Source: Candidatus Solirubrobacter pratensis
Lineage (GTDB): Bacteria > Actinomycetota > Thermoleophilia > Solirubrobacterales > Solirubrobacteraceae
NCBI RefSeq assembly: GCF_000425945.1
Contig: NZ_AUEK01000008.1
Coordinates: 124,001-188,000, forward strand
DNA: 64,000 bases
Reading direction: 5' to 3'
Both the position numbers and the translations under genes were made by a program. The notes under the pieces were generated by a model, which saw only the letters and a list, made by a program, of their open reading frames with translations, was not told the origin of the DNA and made no database searches. Below, piece after piece: positions 46,008-55,499 of this stretch. The stretch's first letter is position 1; every line of letters begins with the position of its first letter.

Positions 46008-46724
46008 TTACCGCTCTGGCGGAGCGGCCCGGGCGGCGATCACCGTCCGGACTCCCTCCAGGTGGCGCTGCATCCGCTCGGACGCGAGCGCCGGATCGTG
46101 CGCCTGGATCGCCTCCAGGATCGCCGCGTGCTCCTCGTGATCGTGCACGCGGTCGGCGTACAGGCGCAGGATCTCCATCTGCTCGGGCCCGTAGAGGTCG
46201 AGCAGCGTGTCGATCACCTGGGCAAGCACCGAGTTGCCCCCGCAGCGGGCGACGCCGCGGTGGAAGCCCAGGTTGACGGCGCTGAGCCGCGCGTCCTCGC
46301 GGCCCTCGAGCAGTTGCCCGGCGTCGTCGATCAGCTTTGCGAGCTCGGCGATCGCCGCCTCGTCCGCGTGCGCGGCGAGCCCGGCGAGGTGCGGCTCGAT
46401 CAGCAGCCGCGCGTCGAGCAGGTCGAAGATCGTCTCGATCTTCAGCCGCCCGGGATACGGGTTCGGAAGCACGACGCGGCGGCCCGCGTGGCGCACGTAG
46501 ACCCCCGATCCGTGCCGCATCTCGACCACCCCGACGGCCTGTAGGCGCCGCAGCGCCTCGCGCATCGTCGGGGTCGCGACGGCGAAGCGGCCGGCGAGCG
46601 CCTGCACGGTCGGCAGCCGGTCGCCGGGCGCCAGCCCGTCGCGCTCGATCATGTCCAGGATCTGCTCGGTCAGCATGTCCGAGCCGCTCGGACGGACGAC
46701 GAAAGCCTCGCTCACGGAATTCAT
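46008..46724 (-). CDS. GntR/FadR-family transcriptional regulator
   Basis: Regulator of 238 residues. The winged HTH is APGDRLPTVQALAGRFAVATPTMREALRRLQAVGVVEMRHGSGVYV, followed by an all-helical FCD-type ligand domain (DLLDARLLIEPHLAGLAA, NLGFHRGVA, DHEEHAAILEAI). FCD regulators usually sense organic or sugar acids, which fits the sugar-acid pathway encoded downstream. It precedes the transporter by 91 nt on the same strand, and a strong inverted repeat overlaps its start codon. Confidence 0.9.
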   Translation of the reverse strand: MNSVSEAFVVRPSGSDMLTEQILDMIERDGLAPGDRLPTVQALAGRFAVATPTMREALRRLQAVGVVEMRHGSGVYVRHAGRRVVLPNPYPGRLKIETIFDLLDARLLIEPHLAGLAAHADEAAIAELAKLIDDAGQLLEGREDARLSAVNLGFHRGVARCGGNSVLAQVIDTLLDLYGPEQMEILRLYADRVHDHEEHAAILEAIQAHDPALASERMQRHLEGVRTVIAARAAPPER

Positions 46725-46740
46725 CTAATCACTTAGATGA
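46721..46740. promoter_or_regulatory. Putative GntR operator overlapping the regulator's start
   Basis: TCATCTAA-TCAC-TTAGATGA is a perfect 8-bp inverted repeat with a 4-bp spacer, and it covers the gntR start codon (46722-46724). A further half site TCATCTA lies at 46754-46760, and TGAC...GTCA lies between. The position between gntR and the divergent nitroreductase suggests autorepression. Confidence 0.65.
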
Positions 46741-46789
46741 CCTAGTCGTCAAGTCATCTACTCGCACCGTCGCCGCTAGCGTCTCGTGG

Positions 46790-47311
46790 GTGCCCACGCT
46801 CGACGACCTGATCCGCTCCCGCCGCACGCACAAGGCCTACGGCTCCGAGCCCGTGGACCCCGCCATCCTGCGCGAGCTGTTCGAGCTCGCGCGCTGGGCG
46901 CCGAACCACCACGTCACCAACCCGTGGCGCTTCCGCGTCCTCGGCCCCGAGAGCCGGCAGCGGCTGAAGGCGGCCGCCGACGCCGCCAAGCCCGGCTCGG
47001 GCGCGAAGCTGGATCGCGCCCCCACGCTGATCGTCGTCAGCGCCAAGCAGACCGGGGACGCCGAGCAGGATCGCGAGGACGTGCTGGCGACCGCGGTCGC
47101 GGCGTACATCGTGCTGCTCGGAGGGCACGCCCGGGGGCTCGCGGGCTACTGGCGCAGCGTTCCCGTGCTCGACTCCCCCGAGGGCCGCGGCGCCGCGCAG
47201 CTGCCGGACGACGAGACGCCGATCGGTCTGCTGCACCTCGGCGAGCCGCGCCAGGAGCAGCGGGTGCCGGAGCGCGCCCCCGTCGACGAGATCGCCGCGT
47301 TCCTCGCTTGA
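46790..47311 (+). CDS. Nitroreductase-family flavoprotein
   Basis: FMN-dependent oxidoreductase of 173 residues. VPTLDDLIRSRRTHKAYGSEPVD supplies the Arg-rich FMN phosphate site, ELARWAPNHHVTNPWRF the second FMN contact, and the C-terminal GLLHLGEPRQEQRVPERAPV is family-typical. It is short for the family but complete. GTG 46790 lies 7 nt after a TAGCGT box. It ends in a TTGA overlap with the glycosyltransferase gene. The substrate is unknown. Confidence 0.87.
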   Translation: MPTLDDLIRSRRTHKAYGSEPVDPAILRELFELARWAPNHHVTNPWRFRVLGPESRQRLKAAADAAKPGSGAKLDRAPTLIVVSAKQTGDAEQDREDVLATAVAAYIVLLGGHARGLAGYWRSVPVLDSPEGRGAAQLPDDETPIGLLHLGEPRQEQRVPERAPVDEIAAFLA

Positions 47312-48525
47312 CGCGCCTGCTCCTGAACTTCTTCTACGCGCAGCCCGTCGGTCACGCCGTCGAGGCGCTGCACTACGCGAACGGCTACCGGCTGGGCGGC
47401 GCCGGCGTGTCCGTCGCCCTGAACGCCGCCACACCGGTCGAGCTCGCCGGCCTGTGCCCGTGGCTCGAGCACGCGTACGCGATCGATCACCCGTTCCTCG
47501 AGCCGGCGTCTGATCCCGCCGCGCTGGTCCACGTCCCGCGCGAGTGGGACTGGGTGGTCGACGACGTCCGCCGCGTCCAGGACTTCCAGCTCGACCTCTT
47601 CCCCGGCATGCGCGGCTACTACGAGGCGAGCGACGCGCACTTCGCCGCGCGGGAGCGCATCGTCACCGGCGCGCCCCGGCCGCCCTACGTCCGCCACGCG
47701 CCACTGCGCCTCGAGCTCCCGCCGGCGAACGACGACGACGACCGACCGCTGATCGCCGTGATGCCCGCCGGCTCGAGCGAGCGCGCGCTGTAACCCGACA
47801 CCGCGTCATGGACGCTGATCCTCGACGCCCTGCACGAGGCGTTCCCCGACGCGCGCATCGCGCTGATCGGCCGCCTCGCCCGCGACCGCCGCACCTCGTC
47901 GAGCTTCAGCCGCGCGGAGCTGGACGAGCTGCTCGCCCATCCGAGCGCGCCCCTGAACGCCTTCGACCGCCCGCTGATCGAGCAGCTCCAGGTCACGCGG
48001 CGCGCCGGGCTCTTCCTCTCCCCCCACACCGGCTTCGGCATGGCCGCCCTCGCCGTCGGCACGCCGTGGCTCGCGCTCTCCGGCGGACGCTGGTTCGAGT
48101 ACTTCTTCAACCGCGTGCCGTTCCGCTCGATCCTGCCCGACCCCGGGCGCTATCCGAGCTTCAGCCAGTTCGCCCCGCCGGCGATCGAGGGCGAGCGCGC
48201 GCCGAGCATGAGCGAGGAGCGCATCCGGGACGACCTCCCGCGCATCGTCGAGGCGGCCCGCGAGCTGCTCTCCGGCGAGCTGGCCTACGAGCGCGCCCTG
48301 GAGGACTACTTCGCCGCCCTGCTCGACGTCCACGGCGGCGACGCGTCGGCGCTCTGGTCGCTCGACGGCGTCCACCTGCACTACGTCACGCGGCCGAGCC
48401 CATCTCGACCGGCGGATCCCCGCTCAGCACCCACGCGCGCCCGGCCCGGTGCAGCCGCCCGGTGCTCGCCAGCCGCGTCAGCGCGCCCGAGACCGACGGA
48501 CGGCGCGCTCCCGCCAGGTGGCTGA
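47308..48525 (+). pseudogene. GT9-like glycosyltransferase interrupted by one TAA codon
   Basis: One continuous frame of 406 codons resembles ADP-heptose:LPS heptosyltransferase-type (GT9-like) enzymes. The first part reads LLLNFFYAQPVGHAVEALHYANGY and ends VMPAGSSERAL. Then comes TAA (47791-47793), and the same frame continues with SWTLILDALHEAFPDARIALIG, SPHTGFGMAALAVGTPWLALSGG and EYFFNRVPFRSILPD. Tyr (TAC) at the TAA is the simple ancestral guess. The start is TTG 47308 in a TTGA overlap. The 3' end runs 140 nt into the opposite crp-like gene. It could be a recent nonsense allele or a sequencing error. Confidence 0.78.
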
Positions 48526-49084
48526 GCACCTCGTGCGTCAGCGGCAGGTCGATGTGCACGCCGTCGGCGTGCACGCGGCCGTAGCGGTCGGCGAGGTCCC
48601 AGAAGAGCATCCACAGCCGCTGCTCGAGCTTTGGCTGCTGCGAGATCGCCATCGCGGTGACGGTCCGGACCGAGCGGGCCAGCGCGCGGCCGGCGAGCTC
48701 GGCGCCCAGCTGCGGCCAGGGAGCGGCGCGGGCGGCCCAGCGCGGGTCCAGCACGGCGAGCCGCGCCTGCGAGACGACGCGCCACGACAACTCGATGCCG
48801 AGCACGTTCCCGTCGGTCTGCCAGGGCCGCAGCAGATCGCCCGGGCCGAGCAGCTCGGCGCCATAGCGGCCATCGATCCCGACGCGCCGGATGATCATCC
48901 CGTCGACCAGCAGCAACCCGTAGCCGCCGCGGGCGCGATCCGGATTCCGCGCCTGCCTCCAGGAGCCGGCGGCGATGCTCAAGGTCGCCGCCGCGGTCGC
49001 CCGCCGGGCCTCGGCCCGGCGCTCCTGCGGAACGAGCGCGGCCAGGCCCGCGTCGACATCGAGCACGCTGACGAGGTCGTTCAT
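48386..49084 (-). CDS. Crp/Fnr-family transcriptional regulator
   Basis: Regulator of 232 residues. The cyclic-nucleotide-binding-like fold is recognisable from GGYGLLLVDGMIIRRVGIDGRYGAELLGPGDLLRPW, though the cAMP-contact ARG-type residues are not evident. The C-terminal HTH is LPLTHEVLSHLAGARRPSVSGALTRLASTGRLHRAGRAWVL, a Crp-type winged helix. It is divergent from the lipase gene across a 285-bp intergenic region. Ligand unknown. Confidence 0.8.
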   Translation of the reverse strand: MNDLVSVLDVDAGLAALVPQERRAEARRATAAATLSIAAGSWRQARNPDRARGGYGLLLVDGMIIRRVGIDGRYGAELLGPGDLLRPWQTDGNVLGIELSWRVVSQARLAVLDPRWAARAAPWPQLGAELAGRALARSVRTVTAMAISQQPKLEQRLWMLFWDLADRYGRVHADGVHIDLPLTHEVLSHLAGARRPSVSGALTRLASTGRLHRAGRAWVLSGDPPVEMGSAA

Positions 49085-49163
49085 GCGGCCATCAGGAATA
49101 GCACCAAAGTGGCACATCCGCGCCATTGCGGTGAGGATTGTCCCACCAACGAGGGGCCAGTAT

Positions 49164-49194
49164 GGGCCGCCGCGCTGGTCAGGCGCGGCGGCCC
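49164..49194. promoter_or_regulatory. Strong hairpin in the crp-lipase intergenic region
   Basis: A perfect 12-bp GC stem (49164-49175 with 49183-49194) with the 7-nt loop TGGTCAG lies in the 285-bp gap between the crp-like gene and the lipase. Further on, CGGAACCTTGG and CGAAACCTTGC form an imperfect direct repeat (about 49300-49321). The rest of this gap holds no gene that I can support. The hairpin could be an attenuator or a terminator for a small transcript. Confidence 0.45.
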
Positions 49195-49369
49195 TGAAGC
49201 CTGCGGCCGGCGGGCGTCGGTGGGGAGAATTGACGAACCGGGGCCGGAGCGTTTGCGTCGTGGTCAGCGACAGGGGCCACTCTGACAAGCGACTCTTAGC
49301 GGAACCTTGGCGAAACCTTGCGGTCTCGTGAGGACCCCCACCCTTGTGACGCCCCGTACCATCTCGCGG

Positions 49370-50556
49370 ATGCGCCGCTATGCCGTCAGGGAGTCCCTCG
49401 GGTCGGTGCCGGGGCTGAAGCCGGTACTTCTCGGGATCCTGCTCGCCGCCGTATGCACTCCGGCTGCCTCGGCGAATGTCCGGTCCGGGCCCGCCGGGGT
49501 CGCGTTCTACACGCCGCCGAGCTCGCCGGCGGCGGGCAAGCACGGCAAGCCGATCTGGTGGCGCAAGCTCAGCGGTCAGGCCGCGCTGAGTGGCGGCTCG
49601 GGCAACCGGCTGCTGCTCTACCGCTCGACGGGACTCGACGGGCGGCCCATCGCCGTGTCCGGCGTGCTCACGCTCCCGAAGGGCAAGGCGCCGAAGGGCG
49701 GCTGGCCGATCGTCACGTGGGCGCACGGCACGACCGGCATCGCCGACACCTGCGCGCCGTCGCGCGCGAACGTCCAGAACGGCTACGACCACTCGCTGCT
49801 GCAGCGCTGGGTGAAGGCCGGCTACGCCGTCGTGCGGACCGACTACGAGGGGCTCGGGACGCCCGGCCCGCATCCGTACCTGATCGGCACGTCGGAGGCC
49901 CGCAGTGTGCTCGACGCCGTGCTCGCGGCGCGTGAGGCCGTCCCGGAGATCGGCAAGGACGTCGTGATCGCGGGCCATTCGCAGGGCGGCCAGGCGGCGC
50001 TGTTCGCCACCGCGCTCGCGAAGTCCTGGGCGCCGTCGCTGAAGATCCGCGGCACGGTCGCGTTCGCGCCGGTGTCGCACCTGAGCGAGCAGGGCGCGGC
50101 CCTGCGCAACGTCACCACGACCAGCCTGACGCCGCTCGCGGCCATGATCCTGCGCGGCATCGACGTCGCCGATCCCGCCTTGAACGTCAAGGCGCTGCTG
50201 ACGCCGCAGGCGGCCGCGCTGTATCCGCAGATCGACGCCAAGTGCCTGTCGGACCTCGGCCAGCCGGACTCGTTCGGCGCCCTGCCCACCTCGCAGCTCG
50301 TCCGGCCCGACGCCGGCATCGGCCTCGTCGTCGCCGCGCTCGCCGCCCGGGACGATCCCGAGGGCCTGAAGATCAAGACGCCGCTGCTGATCGAGCAGGG
50401 CACCGCGGACACCACCGTCTTCCCGATCTTCACGCAGCAGACGGCGGCGGCGCTGAAGGCGACCTACAAGACCTACGAGGGGCTGACCCACGGCACGGTC
50501 GTCACCTCGGCCAAGTCGCAGGCCGACGCGACGGCGTTCGTGAAGAAGCGGCTGGG

Positions 50557-50560
<4 letters not shown>
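49370..50560 (+). CDS. Secreted lipase (LIP family alpha/beta-hydrolase)
   Basis: Exported serine hydrolase of 396 residues with a signal peptide (VPGLKPVLLGILLAAVCTPAASA). Fold marks are WPIVTWAHGTTGIADTCAPS near the oxyanion hole, YAVVRTDYEGLGTPG, the nucleophile elbow IAGHSQGGQAALFA, the acid in LIEQGTADTTVF and the catalytic histidine in EGLTHGTVV. This is the secretory lipase (LIP) architecture. A TACCAT box ends 7 nt before ATG 49370. It is convergent with the first Ser/Thr kinase gene (4-nt overlap). Confidence 0.88.
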
Positions 50561-51387
<827 letters not shown>

Positions 51388-51499
51388 CGGAGCGGCGCAA
51401 GCATACAGTGCCCGGCGGTCCAGGGCGGACCCCCATCTTCCGGCGGGGTGGAGCTTGCGCCGGGATGTTCAAGCAGCCAGACTTGGGGCCGATCTCGCT

Positions 51500-52342
51500 A
51501 TGGACAGGCCAATGCTCGGTGACTACAGGATCGAGGGGATCGTCGGTGTGGGACGCATGGGCGTCGTATACCTCGCGATCGACCGCATCACGGGACGCGC
51601 AGTCGCGTTGAAGGTGCTGCGCGAGGACGTGGCGATCGACCCCGTCTACCGCGAGCGCTTCCGGCGCGAGGGCGAGCTGCTCGCCCAGCTCAACCATGCG
51701 CACGTCCTCCCCATCCACGGCACCGGCGAGATCGACGGCGACCTCTTCATCGCGACCCGCCTGGTCTCCGGGACGCTGCGCACGGCGATCCTCGGGGGTC
51801 CGATCGCCGTCGAGCGGGCGATGACGATCCTCGCCTGCGTCGCCAGCGCCCTCGACGCCGCGCACTCGCACGGGATCGTGCACCGCGACATCAAGCCGGC
51901 CAACGTGCTGATGGACCCGGCGCCGCACGCGGTCTTCCTCGGCGACTTCGGCCTCGCGCGCGACCCCGAAGGCGAGGCGTTGACGGCGCCGGGCCAGGTC
52001 TTGGGCACAATCGACTACATGGCTCCCGAGCTCCTGGACGGCGAAGGCATCGGCCCCGCGACCGACATCTACGGCCTCGCGTGCCTCGCGATCGAGACGC
52101 TCACGGGCTCCGTCCCCTTCGCGCGCGACACTGATGCGGCCGTCATGTACGCCCATATCGTCGATCCGCCGCCGAGCGTCTGCGACCGCCGGCCCGAGCT
52201 TCCCGCCGCCCTCGATGACGTGATCGCGGCCGGGATGGCCAAGGACGCCGAGGACCGCCCCGCAAGCGCAGGCGGACTGGTCATGGACATGCTGCGTGCG
52301 CTGGACATGCCCGCGCCGGCGTGCCTGATCGCGGCGGGTTGA
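51500..52342 (+). CDS. Serine/threonine protein kinase, kinase domain only (second)
   Basis: Soluble Hanks-type kinase of 280 residues. The loop is IVGVGRMGVVYLA, the lysine is in AVALKVLRED, the catalytic loop is HRDIKPANVLM, then LGDFGLARD and IDYMAPELL. It ends in a short hydrophobic tail (PAPACLIAAG). The opening ATG could be 51500 (MDRPMLGDYR) or 51512 (MLGDYR). It resembles the minus-strand kinase closely, so the two probably arose by duplication. Confidence 0.88.
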   Translation: MDRPMLGDYRIEGIVGVGRMGVVYLAIDRITGRAVALKVLREDVAIDPVYRERFRREGELLAQLNHAHVLPIHGTGEIDGDLFIATRLVSGTLRTAILGGPIAVERAMTILACVASALDAAHSHGIVHRDIKPANVLMDPAPHAVFLGDFGLARDPEGEALTAPGQVLGTIDYMAPELLDGEGIGPATDIYGLACLAIETLTGSVPFARDTDAAVMYAHIVDPPPSVCDRRPELPAALDDVIAAGMAKDAEDRPASAGGLVMDMLRALDMPAPACLIAAG

Positions 52343-52418
52343 GGCGAGTGAGCATCCGCGAAGCGATGCTCATAGCGACCGCCGTGCCGGCCCTTGGACT
52401 GGGTGGCGGTGGTCGCCG

Positions 52419-53726
52419 GTGACGCGGCCGGATCAGGAGGCCACAGCGGTCGGGGGCGAGGCGCTCCAGGGCCGCTACGAGATCATCGCGCCGATCTCCA
52501 GCGGCGCGATGGGCGCCGTCTATCGCGCGCGCGACCGCGAAAGCGGCTCCGACGTCGCCGTCAAGCGGCTGCTCGACGTCCGCCACGCCGCGCGCTTCGA
52601 GATCGAGGCGCGGCTGCTCGCCAGCCTCAGCCACCCGCGCGTCGTGAAGGTGCTCGACCACGCGAGCGACGACCAGGGGCTCTACATCGTGATGGAGCTC
52701 GTGCACGGCACCGAGCTCGGGATGCTGATGAAGCGCGAGGGCGATCCCGGGCTGATCGTCGGCGACGCGATCGAGTACGTGCGCCACACCTGCGAGGCGC
52801 TGCAGTACGTGCACGGACAGCAGATCGTGCATCGCGACGTCAAGCCGCAGAACATGATCCTCGGCGGCGAGGGCGTCGTGCTGGTGGACTTCGGCGTCGC
52901 GCGCGCGCTCGGGTCCGAGGAGGACCAGGGCACGATCGCCGTCGGCACCCCGCGCTACATGGCGCCCGAGGTCTTCGCCGGCGGCACGGTGTCGGCGGCG
53001 AGCGACATCTTCAGCCTCGCGGCGACGCTGTGGACGCTGATCATCGGCAGCCCGCCGCGCTACGGCGACACGCTCAAGCTCGAGAAGATCGCCCCCGGGC
53101 TGAGCCCCGAGCTCAAGGCGGCGCTCGTCGGCGGCCTGGAGATGCTGCCCGAGCAGCGGATCTCGTCCGCGTCGGCGTTCGCGGAGGCGATCGGCGTGCC
53201 GATCACCGCCGACCGCGGCCAGTCGCTGGCCCAGAGCCTCGGTCGCGGCACCACGCGCCGGCGCGTCATGGAGGCGATCGTGCGGACCGCCGCCGGCATG
53301 TTCGAGGCTGCCGCGTGCTCGATCGCGCTGACCGACCCGGGCTCGGGCGAGCTGATCTACGAGGCCGCCTGGGGCGCGGGCGCGGCGGAGGTCGTCGGCA
53401 TGCGGCTGTCGCCGGGCGTCGGCTTGGCGGGCTCCGTCGTCTCGACCGGCGAAGGCGTGTTCGTGCCCGAGTGCCGCACCGACCCGCGCTTCGCCCGCCA
53501 GGTCGCGGCCGGCACGGGCTACGTCCCGTACACGATGGTCGTCGCGCCGCTCGTGCGCGAAGGCAAGACGATCGGCGTCCTGTCCGTGCTCGACCGCCGC
53601 GACGGCGGCCCCTACCTGCGCGAAGACCTCACCAAGGTCGGGCTGTTCGCCGACCTCGCGGTCGTCGCGCTGGACCTCGACACGTTCCCGCTGAGCTCGG
53701 CGGGCGGCCGCACGCTGCTGGGATAA
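52419..53726 (+). CDS. Serine/threonine protein kinase with C-terminal GAF domain
   Basis: Soluble kinase of 435 residues. Kinase motifs are PISSGAMGAVYRA, the lysine in DVAVKRLLD, HRDVKPQNMIL, LVDFGVARA and RYMAPEVFA. From about residue 275 a GAF domain follows (RRRVMEAIVRTAAGMFEAAACSIALTD, GLAGSVVSTGEGVFVPECRTDPRF, VVAPLVREGKTIGVLSVLDRRDG). The kinase is shortened after the DIF region. GAF suggests control by a small ligand or redox signal. GTG start. It is in line with the previous kinase. Confidence 0.87.
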   Translation: MTRPDQEATAVGGEALQGRYEIIAPISSGAMGAVYRARDRESGSDVAVKRLLDVRHAARFEIEARLLASLSHPRVVKVLDHASDDQGLYIVMELVHGTELGMLMKREGDPGLIVGDAIEYVRHTCEALQYVHGQQIVHRDVKPQNMILGGEGVVLVDFGVARALGSEEDQGTIAVGTPRYMAPEVFAGGTVSAASDIFSLAATLWTLIIGSPPRYGDTLKLEKIAPGLSPELKAALVGGLEMLPEQRISSASAFAEAIGVPITADRGQSLAQSLGRGTTRRRVMEAIVRTAAGMFEAAACSIALTDPGSGELIYEAAWGAGAAEVVGMRLSPGVGLAGSVVSTGEGVFVPECRTDPRFARQVAAGTGYVPYTMVVAPLVREGKTIGVLSVLDRRDGGPYLREDLTKVGLFADLAVVALDLDTFPLSSAGGRTLLG

Positions 53727-53769
53727 GGCGTGCATCCCCTCCCCACCCCGGTCATCCGGCCTTAGCCAC

Positions 53770-53799
53770 TTGCTCGTAGCGGCGCCGCGCGGTTACGGT
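53770..53799 (+). promoter_or_regulatory. Promoter of the GMC oxidoreductase gene
   Basis: TTGCTC (53770-53775), an 18-nt spacer and TACGGT (53794-53799) form a plausible -35/-10 pair. The ATG of the GMC gene follows 8 nt after the -10 box, indicating a leaderless or near-leaderless transcript. Confidence 0.55.
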
Positions 53800-53807
53800 T
53801 GGCCCCA

Positions 53808-55499
53808 ATGACCTCGGACCATTACGACGCGATCGTCGTCGGCTCGGGCTTCGGCGGGTCGGTGACGGCGTACCGTCTCGCCGACGCGGGGAAGCGCGTG
53901 CTGGTGCTCGAGCGCGGGCGGCCGTATCCGCCCGGCTCGTTCACGCGCAGCCCGTACCGGGCGCGCGAGAGCTTCTGGGACCCAGAGCGCGGCCTGACCG
54001 GCATGTACCACTACTGGTCGTTCCGGGGGATCGACTCGCTCGTGTCCGCCGGCCTCGGCGGCGGGTCGCTGATCTACGCGAACGTCTTCATCCGCAAGGA
54101 CGAGAAGTGGTTCGTCAAGGAGGACCTCGACGACGGCGGCTACGAGTACTGGCCGGTCACGCGCGCGGAGCTCGATCCGCACTACGACAACGTCGAGAAG
54201 GTCATCCCGCTGCAGCGCTTCCCGGTCGAGCACGAGCCGTACGCGTCGACGCCGAAGACGATCGCGTTCCGCGAGGCCGCGGAGGCCAACGGGCTCGAGT
54301 GGTACCACCCCAAGCTCGCCGTCACCTTCGCCAACGAAGGGCGCCCCCCGGTGCCCGGCGAGGCGATCGAGGAGAAGATCCCGAACCTCCACGGGCGTAC
54401 GCGCACGACGTGCACGATGACCGGCGAGTGCGACGTCGGCTGCAACGCCGGCGCGAAGAACTCGCTCGACTACACGTACCTGACGCAGGCCAAGCACGCG
54501 GGGGCGGAGATCCGCACGCTGTGCGACGTGCGCCGCTTCGAGCCGCTGGAAGGCGGCGGCTACGCGGTCGAGTACGGCGACCTCGGGATCGACCCCACGC
54601 GCCCGGTCCAGGTCCGGTTGACCTGCGACCACCTGATCCTGAGCGCCGGGACGCTCGGCACGACCGAGCTGCTGCTGCGCAACCGCGGCGCCTTCCCGCG
54701 GCTCTCGCACAAGCTCGGCACGCGCTTCAGCGGCAACGGCGACCTGCTGACGCTCGCGCTCAACACGAGCCGGGTGACCGACGGCGTCCGGACGCCGCGC
54801 ATCATCGACTCCGGCTACGGCCCGGTGATCACCACGACCGCGCGCATGCCGGGCGCCGAGGACGGCGGCACCGGACGCGGGTTCTACCTGCAGGACGCCG
54901 GCTACCCGCAGCACCTCGCGTGGGTCCTGCACGTGATCTCGGCCCCGCAGCAGATCTGGCGCTGGCGCAAGGCGGGCATGTACCTGGTCAAGAACTGGCT
55001 CAAGGGCACGCCCGACACCGACGTGACGGCCGAGATCGCCGACCTCATGCTCCCCGGCGCGCTCTCCTCCGGCGGCCTGCCGCTGCTCGGCATGGGCCGC
55101 GACATCCCGGACGGCCGCCTGTTCCTGCGCAACGGACGTCTGGACACGAACTGGAGGCGCAAGGAGTCCGACGCCTACTTCGAGCGGCTGCGGACGACCT
55201 CGCGCGGCTTCGCCGAGGCGCTCGGCGGCCGCTTCGCGGACAACCCGCTGTGGTTCCTGCGGCGCGTGATCACGGTGCATCCGCTCGGCGGCGCGCCGAT
55301 GGGCCGCAACCCCCACGAGGGCGTCGTGGACCCGTGGGGCAACGTCTATGGCTATCCCGGGCTGCACGTCGCCGACGGCTCGGTCATGCCGGGGCCGACG
55401 GGGCCGAACCCGAGCTTCACGATCGCGGCGCTCGCCGACCGCTTCGCGGACCAGATCATCGAACCCGACCGACGCGCCGCGGAGGCGGCCGCCTCATGA
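53808..55499 (+). CDS. GMC-family oxidoreductase, cholesterol oxidase-like
   Basis: FAD enzyme of 563 residues. The dinucleotide motif is AIVVGSGFGGSVTAYRLADAG, followed by SAGLGGGSLIYANVF, CTMTGECDVGCNAGAKNS (a Cys-rich segment seen in the cholesterol-oxidase-like group) and the active-site VHPLGGAPMG. The ending GLHVADGSVMPGPTGPNPSFTIAALADRFADQI is family-typical. It probably oxidises a hydrophobic alcohol such as a sterol or terpenoid. It is followed, with an ATGA overlap, by a separately encoded companion domain. Confidence 0.88.
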   Translation: MTSDHYDAIVVGSGFGGSVTAYRLADAGKRVLVLERGRPYPPGSFTRSPYRARESFWDPERGLTGMYHYWSFRGIDSLVSAGLGGGSLIYANVFIRKDEKWFVKEDLDDGGYEYWPVTRAELDPHYDNVEKVIPLQRFPVEHEPYASTPKTIAFREAAEANGLEWYHPKLAVTFANEGRPPVPGEAIEEKIPNLHGRTRTTCTMTGECDVGCNAGAKNSLDYTYLTQAKHAGAEIRTLCDVRRFEPLEGGGYAVEYGDLGIDPTRPVQVRLTCDHLILSAGTLGTTELLLRNRGAFPRLSHKLGTRFSGNGDLLTLALNTSRVTDGVRTPRIIDSGYGPVITTTARMPGAEDGGTGRGFYLQDAGYPQHLAWVLHVISAPQQIWRWRKAGMYLVKNWLKGTPDTDVTAEIADLMLPGALSSGGLPLLGMGRDIPDGRLFLRNGRLDTNWRRKESDAYFERLRTTSRGFAEALGGRFADNPLWFLRRVITVHPLGGAPMGRNPHEGVVDPWGNVYGYPGLHVADGSVMPGPTGPNPSFTIAALADRFADQIIEPDRRAAEAAAS

